The notes beneath the pieces are model-generated. The model worked only from the letters and a program-made list of their open reading frames with translations. It had not been told where the DNA came from and searched no databases. 64,000 bases of DNA from Anaeromyxobacter sp. (lineage in GTDB: Bacteria; Myxococcota; Myxococcia; Myxococcales; Anaeromyxobacteraceae), in NCBI GenBank assembly GCA_016718565.1, contig JADKCZ010000002.1:496001-560000 (forward strand). The letters are read 5' to 3'. Positions 45,863 through 54,725 of this stretch are shown piece after piece (within the stretch, counting starts at the first letter, position 1; the number at the start of each line of letters is the position of its first letter). The translations under genes and the position numbers were made by a program.

Positions 45863-48800
45863 CTAGTACTCCTCACCAGTCACGAGGACGGAGACCTGCT
45901 GCGGCCTGCTCCGGGCGACGCCGTCGTCGACCTCGAGCTCGAACACGTACTGGCCGGCGGCCGGCGGCACGAAGGTGGGGGTGGCCAGGTTGGTCCTGAG
46001 CTGCACCCAGGGGCCGGCCACCTGCGTCCAGCGGAAGCTCCTGGCCCCGCTGCTGCGCAGGCCGTCCAGGCGGACCAGCTCGCCGACGATGGCCGAGGGC
46101 TGGACGGACGGGCGGGCCAGCGGCAGCGGGCGGCCGGCGGTGAGGGCCTCGAAGCCGACCCGCACCGGCACGCCGGCCACGCCGGCCTCGGTGACCTGGA
46201 GCTCGAACTCGACGAAGCCGGGGGCGAAGGCCACCACGGTGGCGGCGGACCGGTCGCCGTTGGTCAGGCCGGCCGCGGGGCCGGAGACCTGGCGCCAGCG
46301 GTAGGAGAGCGCGCCGCCGGCGCCGGCCGCGCTGGCCCCGCCGTCGAGCGCCACCGCGGCGCCCACGCTGGCCTTGGCCGGGGCCGAGGCCATGGCCTCG
46401 GGCAGGGCCGCGCCCGCCTCGGCCACGTAGACCTGCACGGTCTCGGGGGCGGAGCGGAGGCCGCCGTTCCAGGCGGTCACCCGGAAGACGTGGCGGCCGG
46501 GGGCGGTGGGGGTGAAGGTGGTGGCGGCGGCCGCGGCGTCGAGGCCGGAGGCCTGCGGGCCGGAGACCTGCTCCCAGGAGAAGGTGGTGCCGAAGGTGGA
46601 GACCACCTCGAGCGCCACGGGGGCGCCGACCTGGCCGGTCAGCACCGTGGAGACGGCCAGGGCGGTCGGCACGTTGACGAAGGGCTCGACCACGATGACC
46701 GGCACCTCGGCCTCGCCGACGGCGCCGCCGGCGTCGCGGGCCGCCAGCTTGAAGGCGTGGTAGCCGGCGCCGAGCGGCTGGACCGAGTAGGTGGCCCCCT
46801 TGGCGAGCGCGGCGGCGGCCGGGCCGGCCGTCTGCTCCCAGGAGAAGCTCAGCCGGTCGCCGTTGGCGTCGGTGGAGCGGGCGGCCGAGAGGTTGACCCG
46901 GTCGCCCGGCGACACCACCGCCACGCGGCCGGCGTCGGCGAAGGGCACGGCGTTCTGGACCACCACCTCGACGCGCGAGGGCGGGCTGGTGACCACCGGG
47001 CCGAGCTTGGTGCAGGCGGCCACGCCCTCCAGGGCGTAGGTGCCGGCGGCGCGGGCCACGAAGGTGGGGGAGGTGGTGGCGGCGCCGCTCAGGGTCACGG
47101 CCGGGCCGTCCACCTGCTTCCAGGTGGCGGTGCAGGTGCCGGAGCCCACGAAGACGCCGGTCACCTTGACCTGGCCGGGCTCGGTGCGGGCCGGGGCGGA
47201 GGCCACCAGCGAGGCGGCGTGGTCGCCGGCGTCGAGCGGGTCGTAGCCGGCCAGCAGCTCGTCGCCGTCGCGCAGGCCGTCGCCGTCGCTGTCGGCCAGG
47301 AAGACCTTGGTGCCCAGGGCCACCTCGTCCTGGTTGGAGAGGCCGTCCTGGTCGGCGTCGGCCAGGGCGTCGGTGGAGTCGGCGGCGTCGAGGCCGGCGG
47401 CCGCCTCGGCGGCGTCGGTCAGGCCGTCGCAGTCGGTGTCGCCGGCGCAGCCCGCCAGGGCCGTGCCGTCGCCGAACCGGTCGAGCCGGCCGACGTCGTA
47501 GTTGGCCACCAGCAGGTCGCCGTTGGAGAGGAGCGCCATGCCGGCCGGCTGGCGGAGCTGACCGGGGCCCGTGCCGAAGCTGCCGACCGCGCCGACGTTG
47601 GCCCCCTCGGAGGTGAGGACCTGCACCTGCCCGGCGAAGGCGTCGGCCAGGTAGACCTTGCCGCCGGCCGCCGCGATGCCGCCGGCCAGCAGCACCTGGC
47701 CGCCGCCGATGGAGCGGACGTAGGTGCCGTCGGCCTGGAAGGCGTGCGCCAGGGCGCCGGTGGAGCTGGCGTCCTGGGTGACCCAGACCAGGCCGGTGGA
47801 GGCGTCCACGGCCACGTCGTACACGTCGTTCAGGCGGGCGGCGCCGGCCGTCGTGAAGAGCGCGGCGGTCGAGCCGTCGGTCCGGATGGCCTGCACCACG
47901 CCCGCGGCGCGGTGGGTCATCCAGAGCAGCTCGTGGGCGGCGTCCCAGGCCAGGCCGGTGGGGCCCTCGGCCAGCCCGAGCTTGTAGCGGGACAGCACCT
48001 TGCCGGAGTGGACGTCGAGCTTGAGGATGTTGCCCTTGGTGGTGGAGGCGTAGAAGGCGCCCGGGGCGCCGGTCACCGTCACCACCCCCTCGTCGAGGTC
48101 GCGGACGGCGCGCAGGCCGCCCAGCCGGGTGAGGAGGTGCAGCCGGCCGACGCCGTCGGCCACGGCCAGCTCGCCCGTGGGGGCGGCGGCGACGCGGCGG
48201 GGCTTGCGGAGCTGGGTGGAGAGGCCGCCCTGGAACAGGGAGTTGGCCACGGCCACGTTGACCTGATCGACGGCCACGCCGCCGCTGCTGGAGGTGACCG
48301 TGACCTTGATGACGGCGTTGCCGGCGGTGGCGGGGGCCACCCAGGCGATGGCCGGGGTGCCCTGGCCGGTGAAGGCGCCGGCCGAGGTCTCCCAGAGGTA
48401 GGTCAGCTCACCGCCGGCCGGGTCCACCGCGGTGACGGCGAAGGCCAGCTTGGCGTTGACCAGGACCTGGCCCTCCGGCGCGGCCAGGCCGCTCAGGGCC
48501 GGGGCCGGGGGGGCCGGGACGACGGCCACGGCGACGTGGGAGGGGGCCGAGACGTCGACCCCGGCCACCGCCCAGCAGGAGGCGGTGGCGCCGCCCTCGG
48601 CCGGGGTGGTCCACTCGACGCTGCCCGACTGCAGGGCCGCCGGCGACACCGCCACCTCGGGGGCCGCCAGGACGCCGCCGGTGACGGCGAAGCGGAAGGC
48701 GCTGACCAGCGAGGCCGGCGCAATCAGGCCGTCGCGCCCCTTTGCGGCGGTGCAGGTCAGGAAGACCTTGCTGGAGGCCGGGACCTCGAGGCACATCCGG

Positions 48801-48943
48801 GACGCCAGCGACCCGGAGCAGGCCCCTGGCGAGACCGTCACGCCGGGCGCCTGGATGATGGGAGGGGCCCCCGCCCTTCCGGCGACGGGAACGAGCCCTG
48901 CGAGCAGCACGAACGTGGCGTACACGAATGGCCTGAGCGTCAT
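45863..48943 (-). CDS. Large secreted beta-propeller/PKD/TSP3-repeat protein
   Basis: 1,026 residues from ATG 48943 (ATG 48955 is an alternative; an AGGAGG lies 14 nt before the latter). Signal peptide LRPFVYATFVLLAGLVPVAG. Domains in order: Ig/PKD-like module (AVDPAGGELTYLWETSAG), a six-bladed propeller region (ELAVADGVGRLHLL, PTGLAWDAAHELLWMTH, PAGMALLSNGDLLVANY), calcium-binding thrombospondin-3 repeats (GDTDCDGLTDAAEA, DADQDGLSNQDE, DSDGDGLRDGDE), then four or five PKD-like modules (SFSWEQTAGPAA, YRWRQVSGPAAG). It has no CXXCH. First gene of the giant-cytochrome locus; probably a surface scaffold or adhesin for the cytochromes. Confidence 0.88.
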   Translation of the reverse strand: MTLRPFVYATFVLLAGLVPVAGRAGAPPIIQAPGVTVSPGACSGSLASRMCLEVPASSKVFLTCTAAKGRDGLIAPASLVSAFRFAVTGGVLAAPEVAVSPAALQSGSVEWTTPAEGGATASCWAVAGVDVSAPSHVAVAVVPAPPAPALSGLAAPEGQVLVNAKLAFAVTAVDPAGGELTYLWETSAGAFTGQGTPAIAWVAPATAGNAVIKVTVTSSSGGVAVDQVNVAVANSLFQGGLSTQLRKPRRVAAAPTGELAVADGVGRLHLLTRLGGLRAVRDLDEGVVTVTGAPGAFYASTTKGNILKLDVHSGKVLSRYKLGLAEGPTGLAWDAAHELLWMTHRAAGVVQAIRTDGSTAALFTTAGAARLNDVYDVAVDASTGLVWVTQDASSTGALAHAFQADGTYVRSIGGGQVLLAGGIAAAGGKVYLADAFAGQVQVLTSEGANVGAVGSFGTGPGQLRQPAGMALLSNGDLLVANYDVGRLDRFGDGTALAGCAGDTDCDGLTDAAEAAAGLDAADSTDALADADQDGLSNQDEVALGTKVFLADSDGDGLRDGDELLAGYDPLDAGDHAASLVASAPARTEPGQVKVTGVFVGSGTCTATWKQVDGPAVTLSGAATTSPTFVARAAGTYALEGVAACTKLGPVVTSPPSRVEVVVQNAVPFADAGRVAVVSPGDRVNLSAARSTDANGDRLSFSWEQTAGPAAAALAKGATYSVQPLGAGYHAFKLAARDAGGAVGEAEVPVIVVEPFVNVPTALAVSTVLTGQVGAPVALEVVSTFGTTFSWEQVSGPQASGLDAAAAATTFTPTAPGRHVFRVTAWNGGLRSAPETVQVYVAEAGAALPEAMASAPAKASVGAAVALDGGASAAGAGGALSYRWRQVSGPAAGLTNGDRSAATVVAFAPGFVEFELQVTEAGVAGVPVRVGFEALTAGRPLPLARPSVQPSAIVGELVRLDGLRSSGARSFRWTQVAGPWVQLRTNLATPTFVPPAAGQYVFELEVDDGVARSRPQQVSVLVTGEEY

Positions 48944-49394
48944 GGCGGGGGCCATGTGCAAGGGCTGGGCCTCCTGTCCCCTCTGGGGCGGACACCCTGG
49001 TACCCTGGCGCACCTCCGACTCAGGCCGGTTTTGACGAGTTTTTTCACCTCCGTGGGGAAAGGTCCCACACCCGCACACAAGGGACCTGGGTCCTATCAC
49101 CCATCCGGGAGTGTTTTCGCCCATTCCCTTCCCCCAGCCGACGACCTGGCCCCGCCGGTGTCACCTCCTGGCGGCGCCTCGGAATACATTCCTTCGGGCT
49201 AACCCATACATGCTCCGGCGTTCTCCCCCCGCCGCCTCCGGCACCGCCCCGCGGCCCCCCGCTCAACTCCCCCCTCCCGGCCTCGGACGGCCGCCCCCTC
49301 CTGCCCGCGGAGTCAAAGCCGCCGGACTGGGTACTCGGCCCAATATCGCCCGCCCGCGGATTGCGGGAGATTGTCGTCAGAAAGGGGAGACACC
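48944..49394. other. Divergent intergenic region with no supported gene
   Basis: 451 bp between the PKD-protein gene (minus) and a small membrane-protein gene (plus). It contains a short inverted repeat GGAATACATTCC near 49180 and G/C-rich tracts. I see no good sigma-70 or sigma-54 promoter in either direction at a usable distance, and no RNA gene. Confidence 0.5.
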
Positions 49395-49823
49395 ATGACG
49401 ACCACCTTCGCAGCCAACCAGGCAGTGCCGAGCGGCACCTACTTCGACGCCGCCCGCTGGACGATGGTTCCCGTGGCCGCGGACGGTGACCGGCTGCCGG
49501 CCGGCCCGGGCCCCTACCACCGGGTGCCCACCGCGCTGGCGCTGCTGGCCACGCCGCTGCTGGGGCTGGCCTACGTGGTGGTCCTGCCCGTCGCCGGCGT
49601 GGCCTCCCTCGGGCTCGGGCTGCTGCGCCGCCTCACCGGCCGGGCGGCCGAGGGCGCGTCGGACCTGGCCGCCGCGGTCTCACCGGACGTCGCCACGGGC
49701 GCCGCCTACCTGACCGGCGCCGAGGGCGACGAGAAGGACGCCGCGGCCGGCCAGGCCGAGCCCGGCGCGGCGACCCCGGAGCTGGAGCGGCTGCGCCAGG
49801 AGATCGAGGAGAAGCGGTCCTAG
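49395..49823 (+). CDS. Small membrane protein, function unknown
   Basis: 142 residues from ATG 49395, with AAAGGGGAGA upstream. A Tyr/Pro-rich N-terminus (GTYFDAARWTMVPVAADG), one long hydrophobic stretch that could be one or two TM helices (ALALLATPLLGLAYVVVLPVAGVASLGLGLL), and a charged Glu-rich tail (ELERLRQEIEEKRS). It resembles no family I know. It is convergent, 11 nt from the NarL-type regulator. Confidence 0.7.
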   Translation: MTTTFAANQAVPSGTYFDAARWTMVPVAADGDRLPAGPGPYHRVPTALALLATPLLGLAYVVVLPVAGVASLGLGLLRRLTGRAAEGASDLAAAVSPDVATGAAYLTGAEGDEKDAAAGQAEPGAATPELERLRQEIEEKRS

Positions 49824-49834
49824 GCGCCCCTCCC

Positions 49835-50488
49835 CTACTCGTCCACCCGGATCACGCCGCGCTTGATGGCGAAGCGCACCAGCTCGGTGCGGTTGTGCAC
49901 GCCCAGCTTCTCCATGACGTGCTCGCGGTGGCTCATGGCGGTCTTGACGCTGATGCCCAGCACCTCGGCCACCTCCTTGTTGCTCTTGGCCTCGGCCACC
50001 AGCTTGAGCACCTGCTTCTCGCGGTCGGTGAGCGACTCGTAGGGATCGGCCCCGCCGGCCGAGGCCGGCCCGGCCTCGGACATGGCCACCCGCGCCACCT
50101 CGGGGTCGAGCACCAGCCCGCCGCGGTGGACCGCCCGGATGGCGCCGGCCAGCTCCGCGCCGGCGCTCTTCTTGAGCACGTAGCCGGAGACGCCCGCCTT
50201 GAGGAGGCGCCGCACGTACTCCCGGTCCTCGTACTGCGAGAGGATGAGCACCTTGGCCCGGCGCCCCTGCTTCTTCAGCTCGATGGTGGTCTCGATGCCG
50301 CCCAGCCCGGGCATGGCGATGTCCATCAGGACCACGTCGGGGTCGAGCCGCTCCACCTCCACGATGGCGGCCTGGCCGTCCGAGGCCTCGCCCACCACCT
50401 CCAGGTCGGGCTGGGCGCCCAGCAGGGCGCGCACGCCCTCGCGCAGGATGGCGTGGTCGTCCACGATGAGGATGCGGATCTTGCTCAC
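49835..50488 (-). CDS. NarL/FixJ-family response regulator
   Basis: 217 residues from GTG 50488, with GGAGG 8 nt upstream. Receiver with LIVDDHAILREGVRALL, phospho-acceptor in DVVLMDIAMPGLGG and the conserved KKSAGAELAGAI region; LuxR-type HTH SNKEVAEVLGISVKTAMSHRE. It is 52 nt downstream of a HisKA_3 kinase, forming a NarX/NarL-like pair. Target genes are unknown; nearby candidates are the cytochrome b / 9-heme module encoded upstream on the same strand. Confidence 0.93.
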   Translation of the reverse strand: MSKIRILIVDDHAILREGVRALLGAQPDLEVVGEASDGQAAIVEVERLDPDVVLMDIAMPGLGGIETTIELKKQGRRAKVLILSQYEDREYVRRLLKAGVSGYVLKKSAGAELAGAIRAVHRGGLVLDPEVARVAMSEAGPASAGGADPYESLTDREKQVLKLVAEAKSNKEVAEVLGISVKTAMSHREHVMEKLGVHNRTELVRFAIKRGVIRVDE

Positions 50489-50540
50489 GGGGTGGTCCTC
50501 CGGCCGGCGGCGGCGGCGGTGACGGGGCCGCGGGGCGTCT

Positions 50541-52421
50541 TCACGTGGCCTCCTGGGGCTGCGGGACCTGCGGGATGGGGATCTGGACGTCGACCCGGGT
50601 GCCGGCGCCCGGGCTGGAGTCGATGTGGGCCTTGCCGCCCAGCAGCTCGGCGCGCTCGGCGATGCCGAGCAGCCCCCAGTGCGGTCGCCCGGGGCGGCTG
50701 GCCACCTCGGCCTGATCGAAGCCCTTGCCGTCGTCCTCGATGGTCACGTGGATCCGGCCGGCCTCCAGGCTGGCCTCGATGAGCACCTGGGTGGCCTGGG
50801 CGTGCCGGGCGATGTTGCTCATGGTCTCCTGGCACATGCGGAACAGGGCCGTCTCCAGCTCGGGCGGCAGGCGGCCCAGCTCGGAGAACTCGAAGCGCAC
50901 CGCCACCCCGCGCTCCTGCAGGGTGCGCTGGGCGTACCAGCGGATGGCCGAGAGCAGGCCCAGGTCGTCGAGCACCGAGGGGCGCAGGTCGAGGATGAGC
51001 CGGTGCACGTCGTCGAGCACCCAGGTGGCCAGCACCTTGACCTCCTCCAGCCCGGGGTCCTGCCCGGCCCGGATGGCCTCCTGCGAGCGCTCGATGCGCA
51101 TCAGCAGCACCGCCAGCGACTGGGTGGTCTCGTCGTGCAGCTCGCGGGCCACCCGCTTGCGCTCGTCCTCCTGGGCGGTGATCACCTTGCGCAGCAGGTC
51201 GGCCCGCATCAGCTCGCGCTCGCGCAGCTGCTGGTTGGCCCCCTTGAGCTCGCTGGTCCGGTCGCGGACCCGCTGCTCCAGCCGCTCGTTGGACTGCTCC
51301 ACGCTCTCGACCAGCCCCTTGAGCCCCTGGCGCATCCGGTCGAGCGCCTGGCCGAGCCGCCCCACCTCGTCCTCGCCCAGCGCCGGGATGGGCCAGGCCA
51401 GCTCGCCGGAGGCGATGCGCTCGGCCTCGGCGGTCAGCACCGCCACCGGCTGGGTGACGCTGCGGGCCGCGCCCCAGGCGAAGAGGCCGACCAGCCCGAG
51501 CTGGCCCGCCAGGATGCCGGCCACCGCCAGCCAGGGGATGGCGCCCTCGGTGGGCAGGGCCTCGTCGAGCGACTGGCGCACCACCACGCCCCAGGACGCG
51601 CCGGTCAAGGCCGTGAAGGTGAGGAGCTCCGGGCCGCGACGGGGGGCGCCGGGGGCCTGGGCGCACTCGGTGGAGCGGGTGGTCCCGCTGCGCTTCTCGC
51701 GGATCATCTCGGCCAGCAGCGGGGCGCACTCGGCCGGGCGGCCGGTGCGGCGGGGCTCCGAGGAGGCGATGACCACCCCCTCGGCGTCCACCAGCTCGGC
51801 CACGCCGGTCTGGCCGCGCCGCAGCAAGGCCATCATGCGGTCGAAGCCGCGGCGGCCGGGGTCGAAGGTGCCGCCGGCCACCCCCACCACCGCGCCGCTG
51901 TAGTCGCGCACCGGCACCAGCTCGTGGACCAGGGCGCCGCGGGCGTCCACCAGCAGCCCGGAGAGGCGCGGCAGGCCGGTGCGCAGCACCTCCTCCACCA
52001 GCGGCAGGGTGGCCTTGGGCGCCGCCGAGATCCGGCCGGCCGGGGCCTCCGCCAGCACGGTGCGCGCGGTGTCGAGCAGGAAGATGGCCTCGCGGTGACG
52101 GAAGTGGGCGAAGGCCTCCAGCACCGCCTTCTCCTCCACCCCGCGCTGCCCCTGCCCCAGGTGCGGCCCCACGTTGGACGCCAGCCGCTGCAGGAGCTCG
52201 AGGTCGCCGTTCAGCTCCTGGTCGAAGTGGGCCGCCACCGCGGTCACCGCCGCCACCCGGCTGGAGAGCAGCCGGTCGTCGAGGGTGCGCAGCCAGAACC
52301 ACCCCACCCCGCCCATGAGCGCCAGCGGGAAGAAGATGCCGATGGCCATGAGCAGGTAGACCCGGACCCGGATGCCCAGCCGCCCGCCCGCCGCGGCGTG
52401 GGGGGACCTGCCGCCGCTCAC
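50541..52421 (-). CDS. NarX-like sensor histidine kinase with periplasmic Cache-type domain
   Basis: 626 residues, GTG 52421 overlapping the previous stop (GTGA). TM1 (YLLMAIGIFFPLALMGGVGWFW) and TM2 (LAVAGILAGQLGLVGLFAWGA) flank a periplasmic region of about 250 residues with double-Cache character (LFVRDYSGAVVGVAGGTFD is the nearest stretch to a Cache signature). HAMP, a coiled coil, HisKA_3 with phospho-acceptor ARELHDETTQSL, and HATPase motifs (QETMSNIARHAQ, DDGKGFD, GLLGIAERAELL) are intact. Partner of the NarL-type regulator. Unlike NarX, the sensor domain shows no P-box, so the ligand is unknown. Confidence 0.9.
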   Translation of the reverse strand: MSGGRSPHAAAGGRLGIRVRVYLLMAIGIFFPLALMGGVGWFWLRTLDDRLLSSRVAAVTAVAAHFDQELNGDLELLQRLASNVGPHLGQGQRGVEEKAVLEAFAHFRHREAIFLLDTARTVLAEAPAGRISAAPKATLPLVEEVLRTGLPRLSGLLVDARGALVHELVPVRDYSGAVVGVAGGTFDPGRRGFDRMMALLRRGQTGVAELVDAEGVVIASSEPRRTGRPAECAPLLAEMIREKRSGTTRSTECAQAPGAPRRGPELLTFTALTGASWGVVVRQSLDEALPTEGAIPWLAVAGILAGQLGLVGLFAWGAARSVTQPVAVLTAEAERIASGELAWPIPALGEDEVGRLGQALDRMRQGLKGLVESVEQSNERLEQRVRDRTSELKGANQQLRERELMRADLLRKVITAQEDERKRVARELHDETTQSLAVLLMRIERSQEAIRAGQDPGLEEVKVLATWVLDDVHRLILDLRPSVLDDLGLLSAIRWYAQRTLQERGVAVRFEFSELGRLPPELETALFRMCQETMSNIARHAQATQVLIEASLEAGRIHVTIEDDGKGFDQAEVASRPGRPHWGLLGIAERAELLGGKAHIDSSPGAGTRVDVQIPIPQVPQPQEAT

Positions 52422-52993
52422 GGCGCCCCCCGGCGGTGGGCGCTCTGCGCCATGCGGTGGAGCTCGCCCACGTCGCCGCGGGTGCGCAGCACCATGGCCC
52501 GGCCGTCGCGCTCCCAGCGCAGCTCGTCCCAGGGCACGCCGTCCACCAGCACGCGCGCCCGGGTGGCCGGCCGCGCGCCCACCGTGGCGCGGGCTGTGGT
52601 CAGCTCGCTGCCCACCGCCGCCAGCTCCGGCGGGATGGGGGCGCCCGGCGCGGTGGCCTGCAGCAGCACCAGCGCCGGCGCTCCGCCCTGCCGCTCCCGG
52701 AAGGTCAGCCTGGCGGCCCCGCCCGGCCCGCCGGCCACGCGGACCTCGGCGGGCGGCCAGCCCAGGTGCGACGGGAAGTAGGACGGCAGCGCCAGCCGGG
52801 CGCCCAGCAGCTTCTCGGCCGCCTCCACCGTGGGCACCGTCACCAGGTCGCGCTCCGCGCCCGCCAGCCAGCCCGGCAGCTGCCCGAAGGCGGCCAGCGT
52901 GAGGGTGGTGGCCAGCATGACCCAGCCCAGCGCGGCCAGCATCCGCACCGCCTCGAGCCCGGTGGGCCGGGAGTCCTGGACCGTGGCGCTCAT
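52418..52993 (-). CDS. Single-TM protein partnered with an M56 peptidase
   Basis: 191 residues from ATG 52993, overlapping the peptidase stop (ATGA) and the next kinase start (GTGA). One TM (MLAALGWVMLATTLTLAAFG) and an extracytoplasmic domain of alternating strands (RLALPSYFPSHLGWPPAEVR, VDGVPWDELRWERDGRAMVLR) that loosely resembles DUF4367-type domains of anti-sigma-like proteins. Being between an M56 peptidase and a two-component kinase in one overlapping unit suggests it is a substrate or sensor of that peptidase. Not recognised with certainty. Confidence 0.65.
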   Translation of the reverse strand: MSATVQDSRPTGLEAVRMLAALGWVMLATTLTLAAFGQLPGWLAGAERDLVTVPTVEAAEKLLGARLALPSYFPSHLGWPPAEVRVAGGPGGAARLTFRERQGGAPALVLLQATAPGAPIPPELAAVGSELTTARATVGARPATRARVLVDGVPWDELRWERDGRAMVLRTRGDVGELHRMAQSAHRRGAP

Positions 52994-53976
52994 ACGACGA
53001 AGTAGAGCACGGCCGTCACGCCGGCGCCGGCCAGCGCCAGCCGGAGGCGTCCGAAGGGGAGCCAGGCCGGGGCTGGCTCGAGGAGGGCCCGGGCCCGCTG
53101 CTCCACGTCCAGCGAGCGGGCCTTGCGCAGCGGCCCGGCCAGGGCGCCGCCGAAGACCAGGGTGCGCCGCGAGGCGCCGGCCCCGGTGGCGCGGTGCAGC
53201 TTGATGAGGCCGCTGGCCAGCGCCAGGCGGTCGGCCCCTAGCTCGACCCCGCGCTCGTCGGCGCGCCGCTCGGCGTCGCGGGCCAGCACCCGCGCCTGCA
53301 CCTGGAAGGTCGGGTTGAAGCACATCAGGGCGCGCAGCCCCATGACCACCCAGCTGCGCTCCGGGTCGCGCCGCTCCAGGTGGGCCGCCTCGTGGGCCAG
53401 CGCGGCCCCGAGCTCGGCCGGGTCGAGCAGCGCCACCGCGCCGCGCGACACGTAGATGCGCGGGTGGCGCACCCCGGCGCAGTAGAAGACGGCGGCCTCG
53501 CGGTCGAGGAAGGCCACCGGCGGCGCCCCCCCGGGCCGCCGGGCCAGGGGCCGCAGCGCCACCTCCAGCGCGGCCGCCGAGGCGGGGTCGGGGCTCACCG
53601 GCACCGGGCGGGCCCGGCGCAGCGCGGCCACCAGGGAGCCGAGGTCGAGCAGGAAGAGCAGCAGGCCCGCCCCGGCCAGGCCCAGGACGAAGAGCCGGTA
53701 GAGGTCGAGGCCCAGGAGCGGGACGTCGCGCCAGCGGTGACCCGCCAGCAGCGCCTGCTCGCGGAAGCCGGCCTCCAGCCGCTCCGGGAAGAGCAGCACC
53801 AGGGCCGGGAAGAGGACCAGCGGGTAGCAGAGCGCCAGCAGGCGCAGCCCCATGCGCTGGGCCGGGTGGCGCACGCTCCAGGTCCGCGCCAGGGCCTCCA
53901 CGAAGAGGGAGGCCACCAGCGCGTGGACCAGGAACTGCGCCAGGATCTCAGCCCATGGCTCCGGGAGGTGTCTCAT
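52990..53976 (-). CDS. M56-family (BlaR1-like) membrane zinc peptidase
   Basis: 328 residues from ATG 53976. Several TM helices with the zinc motif ALAHEAAHLERRDPE (HEXXH, here HEAAH) and downstream residues DAERRADERGVELGADRL supplying the third ligand. BlaR1/MecR1 relatives cleave repressors or membrane proteins after signal perception; no BlaI-type repressor is adjacent. The gene begins inside the 3' end of the cytochrome b gene (29-nt overlap), indicating tight coupling, and has no clear ribosome site. What it cleaves is unknown. Confidence 0.87.
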   Translation of the reverse strand: MRHLPEPWAEILAQFLVHALVASLFVEALARTWSVRHPAQRMGLRLLALCYPLVLFPALVLLFPERLEAGFREQALLAGHRWRDVPLLGLDLYRLFVLGLAGAGLLLFLLDLGSLVAALRRARPVPVSPDPASAAALEVALRPLARRPGGAPPVAFLDREAAVFYCAGVRHPRIYVSRGAVALLDPAELGAALAHEAAHLERRDPERSWVVMGLRALMCFNPTFQVQARVLARDAERRADERGVELGADRLALASGLIKLHRATGAGASRRTLVFGGALAGPLRKARSLDVEQRARALLEPAPAWLPFGRLRLALAGAGVTAVLYFVV

Positions 53977-54709
53977 CGGTCGGCGGGTGGGTGCCGGGCT
54001 CCCCTGCGAGCCGCCCCTCCATGCGGGCGAGCTCCAGCGGATGCTCGTGCACCATGCGCTCCCGGCTGATCTTACCCGTGAACATGGAAGCGTCGAAGGG
54101 GAAGACGTCGGGATTCAGGTGGGCGTTGAAGATGTGCCAGATGGTGATGACGAAGAAGGCCATCAGCCCCTCGTTGGAGTGGGCCACCTTGGCCGCCGGG
54201 ATGAGCTGCCCCGGCACCAGGCTGGCGAACTGCACCGGGAAGAAGAGCACGAACCCGGTCACCACCATGATGACGTTGCCGAAGACCAGCCCCCAGTACT
54301 CGAACTTCTGCTTGTAGTCGTAGCGGTCGTAGTGGGGGTGCTTGTCGGTGGTGCCCAGGTAGAACTTGAGCTGGAGGATGGCGTCCTCGAAGTCCTTGCG
54401 ATCCGGCACCATGGTGAAGCCGATCTTCTTGGACAGCATGGCCAGGCTGGCGTTGGCGAAGTGGACCACCGTGGAGATGGCCAGCACCACGCCGCAGAAG
54501 CGGTGGATCCAGCGGGAGCGGTCGATGCCGCCGAACAGGTCCACCAGGCCGTGGGCCCAGCCGGACTGGTAGAACTTCTGCGGCAGGCCGGTCAGGCACA
54601 GCAGCGCGAAGACCGCCATGGTGATGAAGTGCTCGACGCGCTGCTGCAGCGTGAAGCGGATGAAGTAGCTGGGGCGGGCGGAGCGGGCGGTGGTGGTGGC
54701 GTGGTCCAT
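53948..54709 (-). CDS. Di-heme cytochrome b561 / formate-dehydrogenase-gamma-like membrane subunit
   Basis: 253 residues from ATG 54709, GGGAGA site upstream, 16 nt after the cytochrome c stop. Four TM helices with candidate heme ligands: HF in RVEHFITMAVFALL, RWIHRFCGVV and VVHFANASL, and IWHIFNAHLNPDVFP. This is the pattern of cytochrome b subunits (FdhI/HybB/Cbc type) that exchange electrons with the quinone pool. Coupled with the 9-heme cytochrome, it would pass quinol electrons to the periplasm. The C-terminal tail is soluble and contains MEGRLAGEPGTHPP. Confidence 0.9.
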   Translation of the reverse strand: MDHATTTARSARPSYFIRFTLQQRVEHFITMAVFALLCLTGLPQKFYQSGWAHGLVDLFGGIDRSRWIHRFCGVVLAISTVVHFANASLAMLSKKIGFTMVPDRKDFEDAILQLKFYLGTTDKHPHYDRYDYKQKFEYWGLVFGNVIMVVTGFVLFFPVQFASLVPGQLIPAAKVAHSNEGLMAFFVITIWHIFNAHLNPDVFPFDASMFTGKISRERMVHEHPLELARMEGRLAGEPGTHPPTDETPPGAMG

Positions 54710-54725
54710 GGTCGTCTCCCGGCGC

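Noticed and set aside
48955..48972. Sigma-54-like sequence (GGCCCAGCCCTTGCA) upstream of the PKD-protein gene on the minus strand
   Set aside because: It would start transcription only a few bases before or inside the start codon region, and the -24 element lacks the conserved A.
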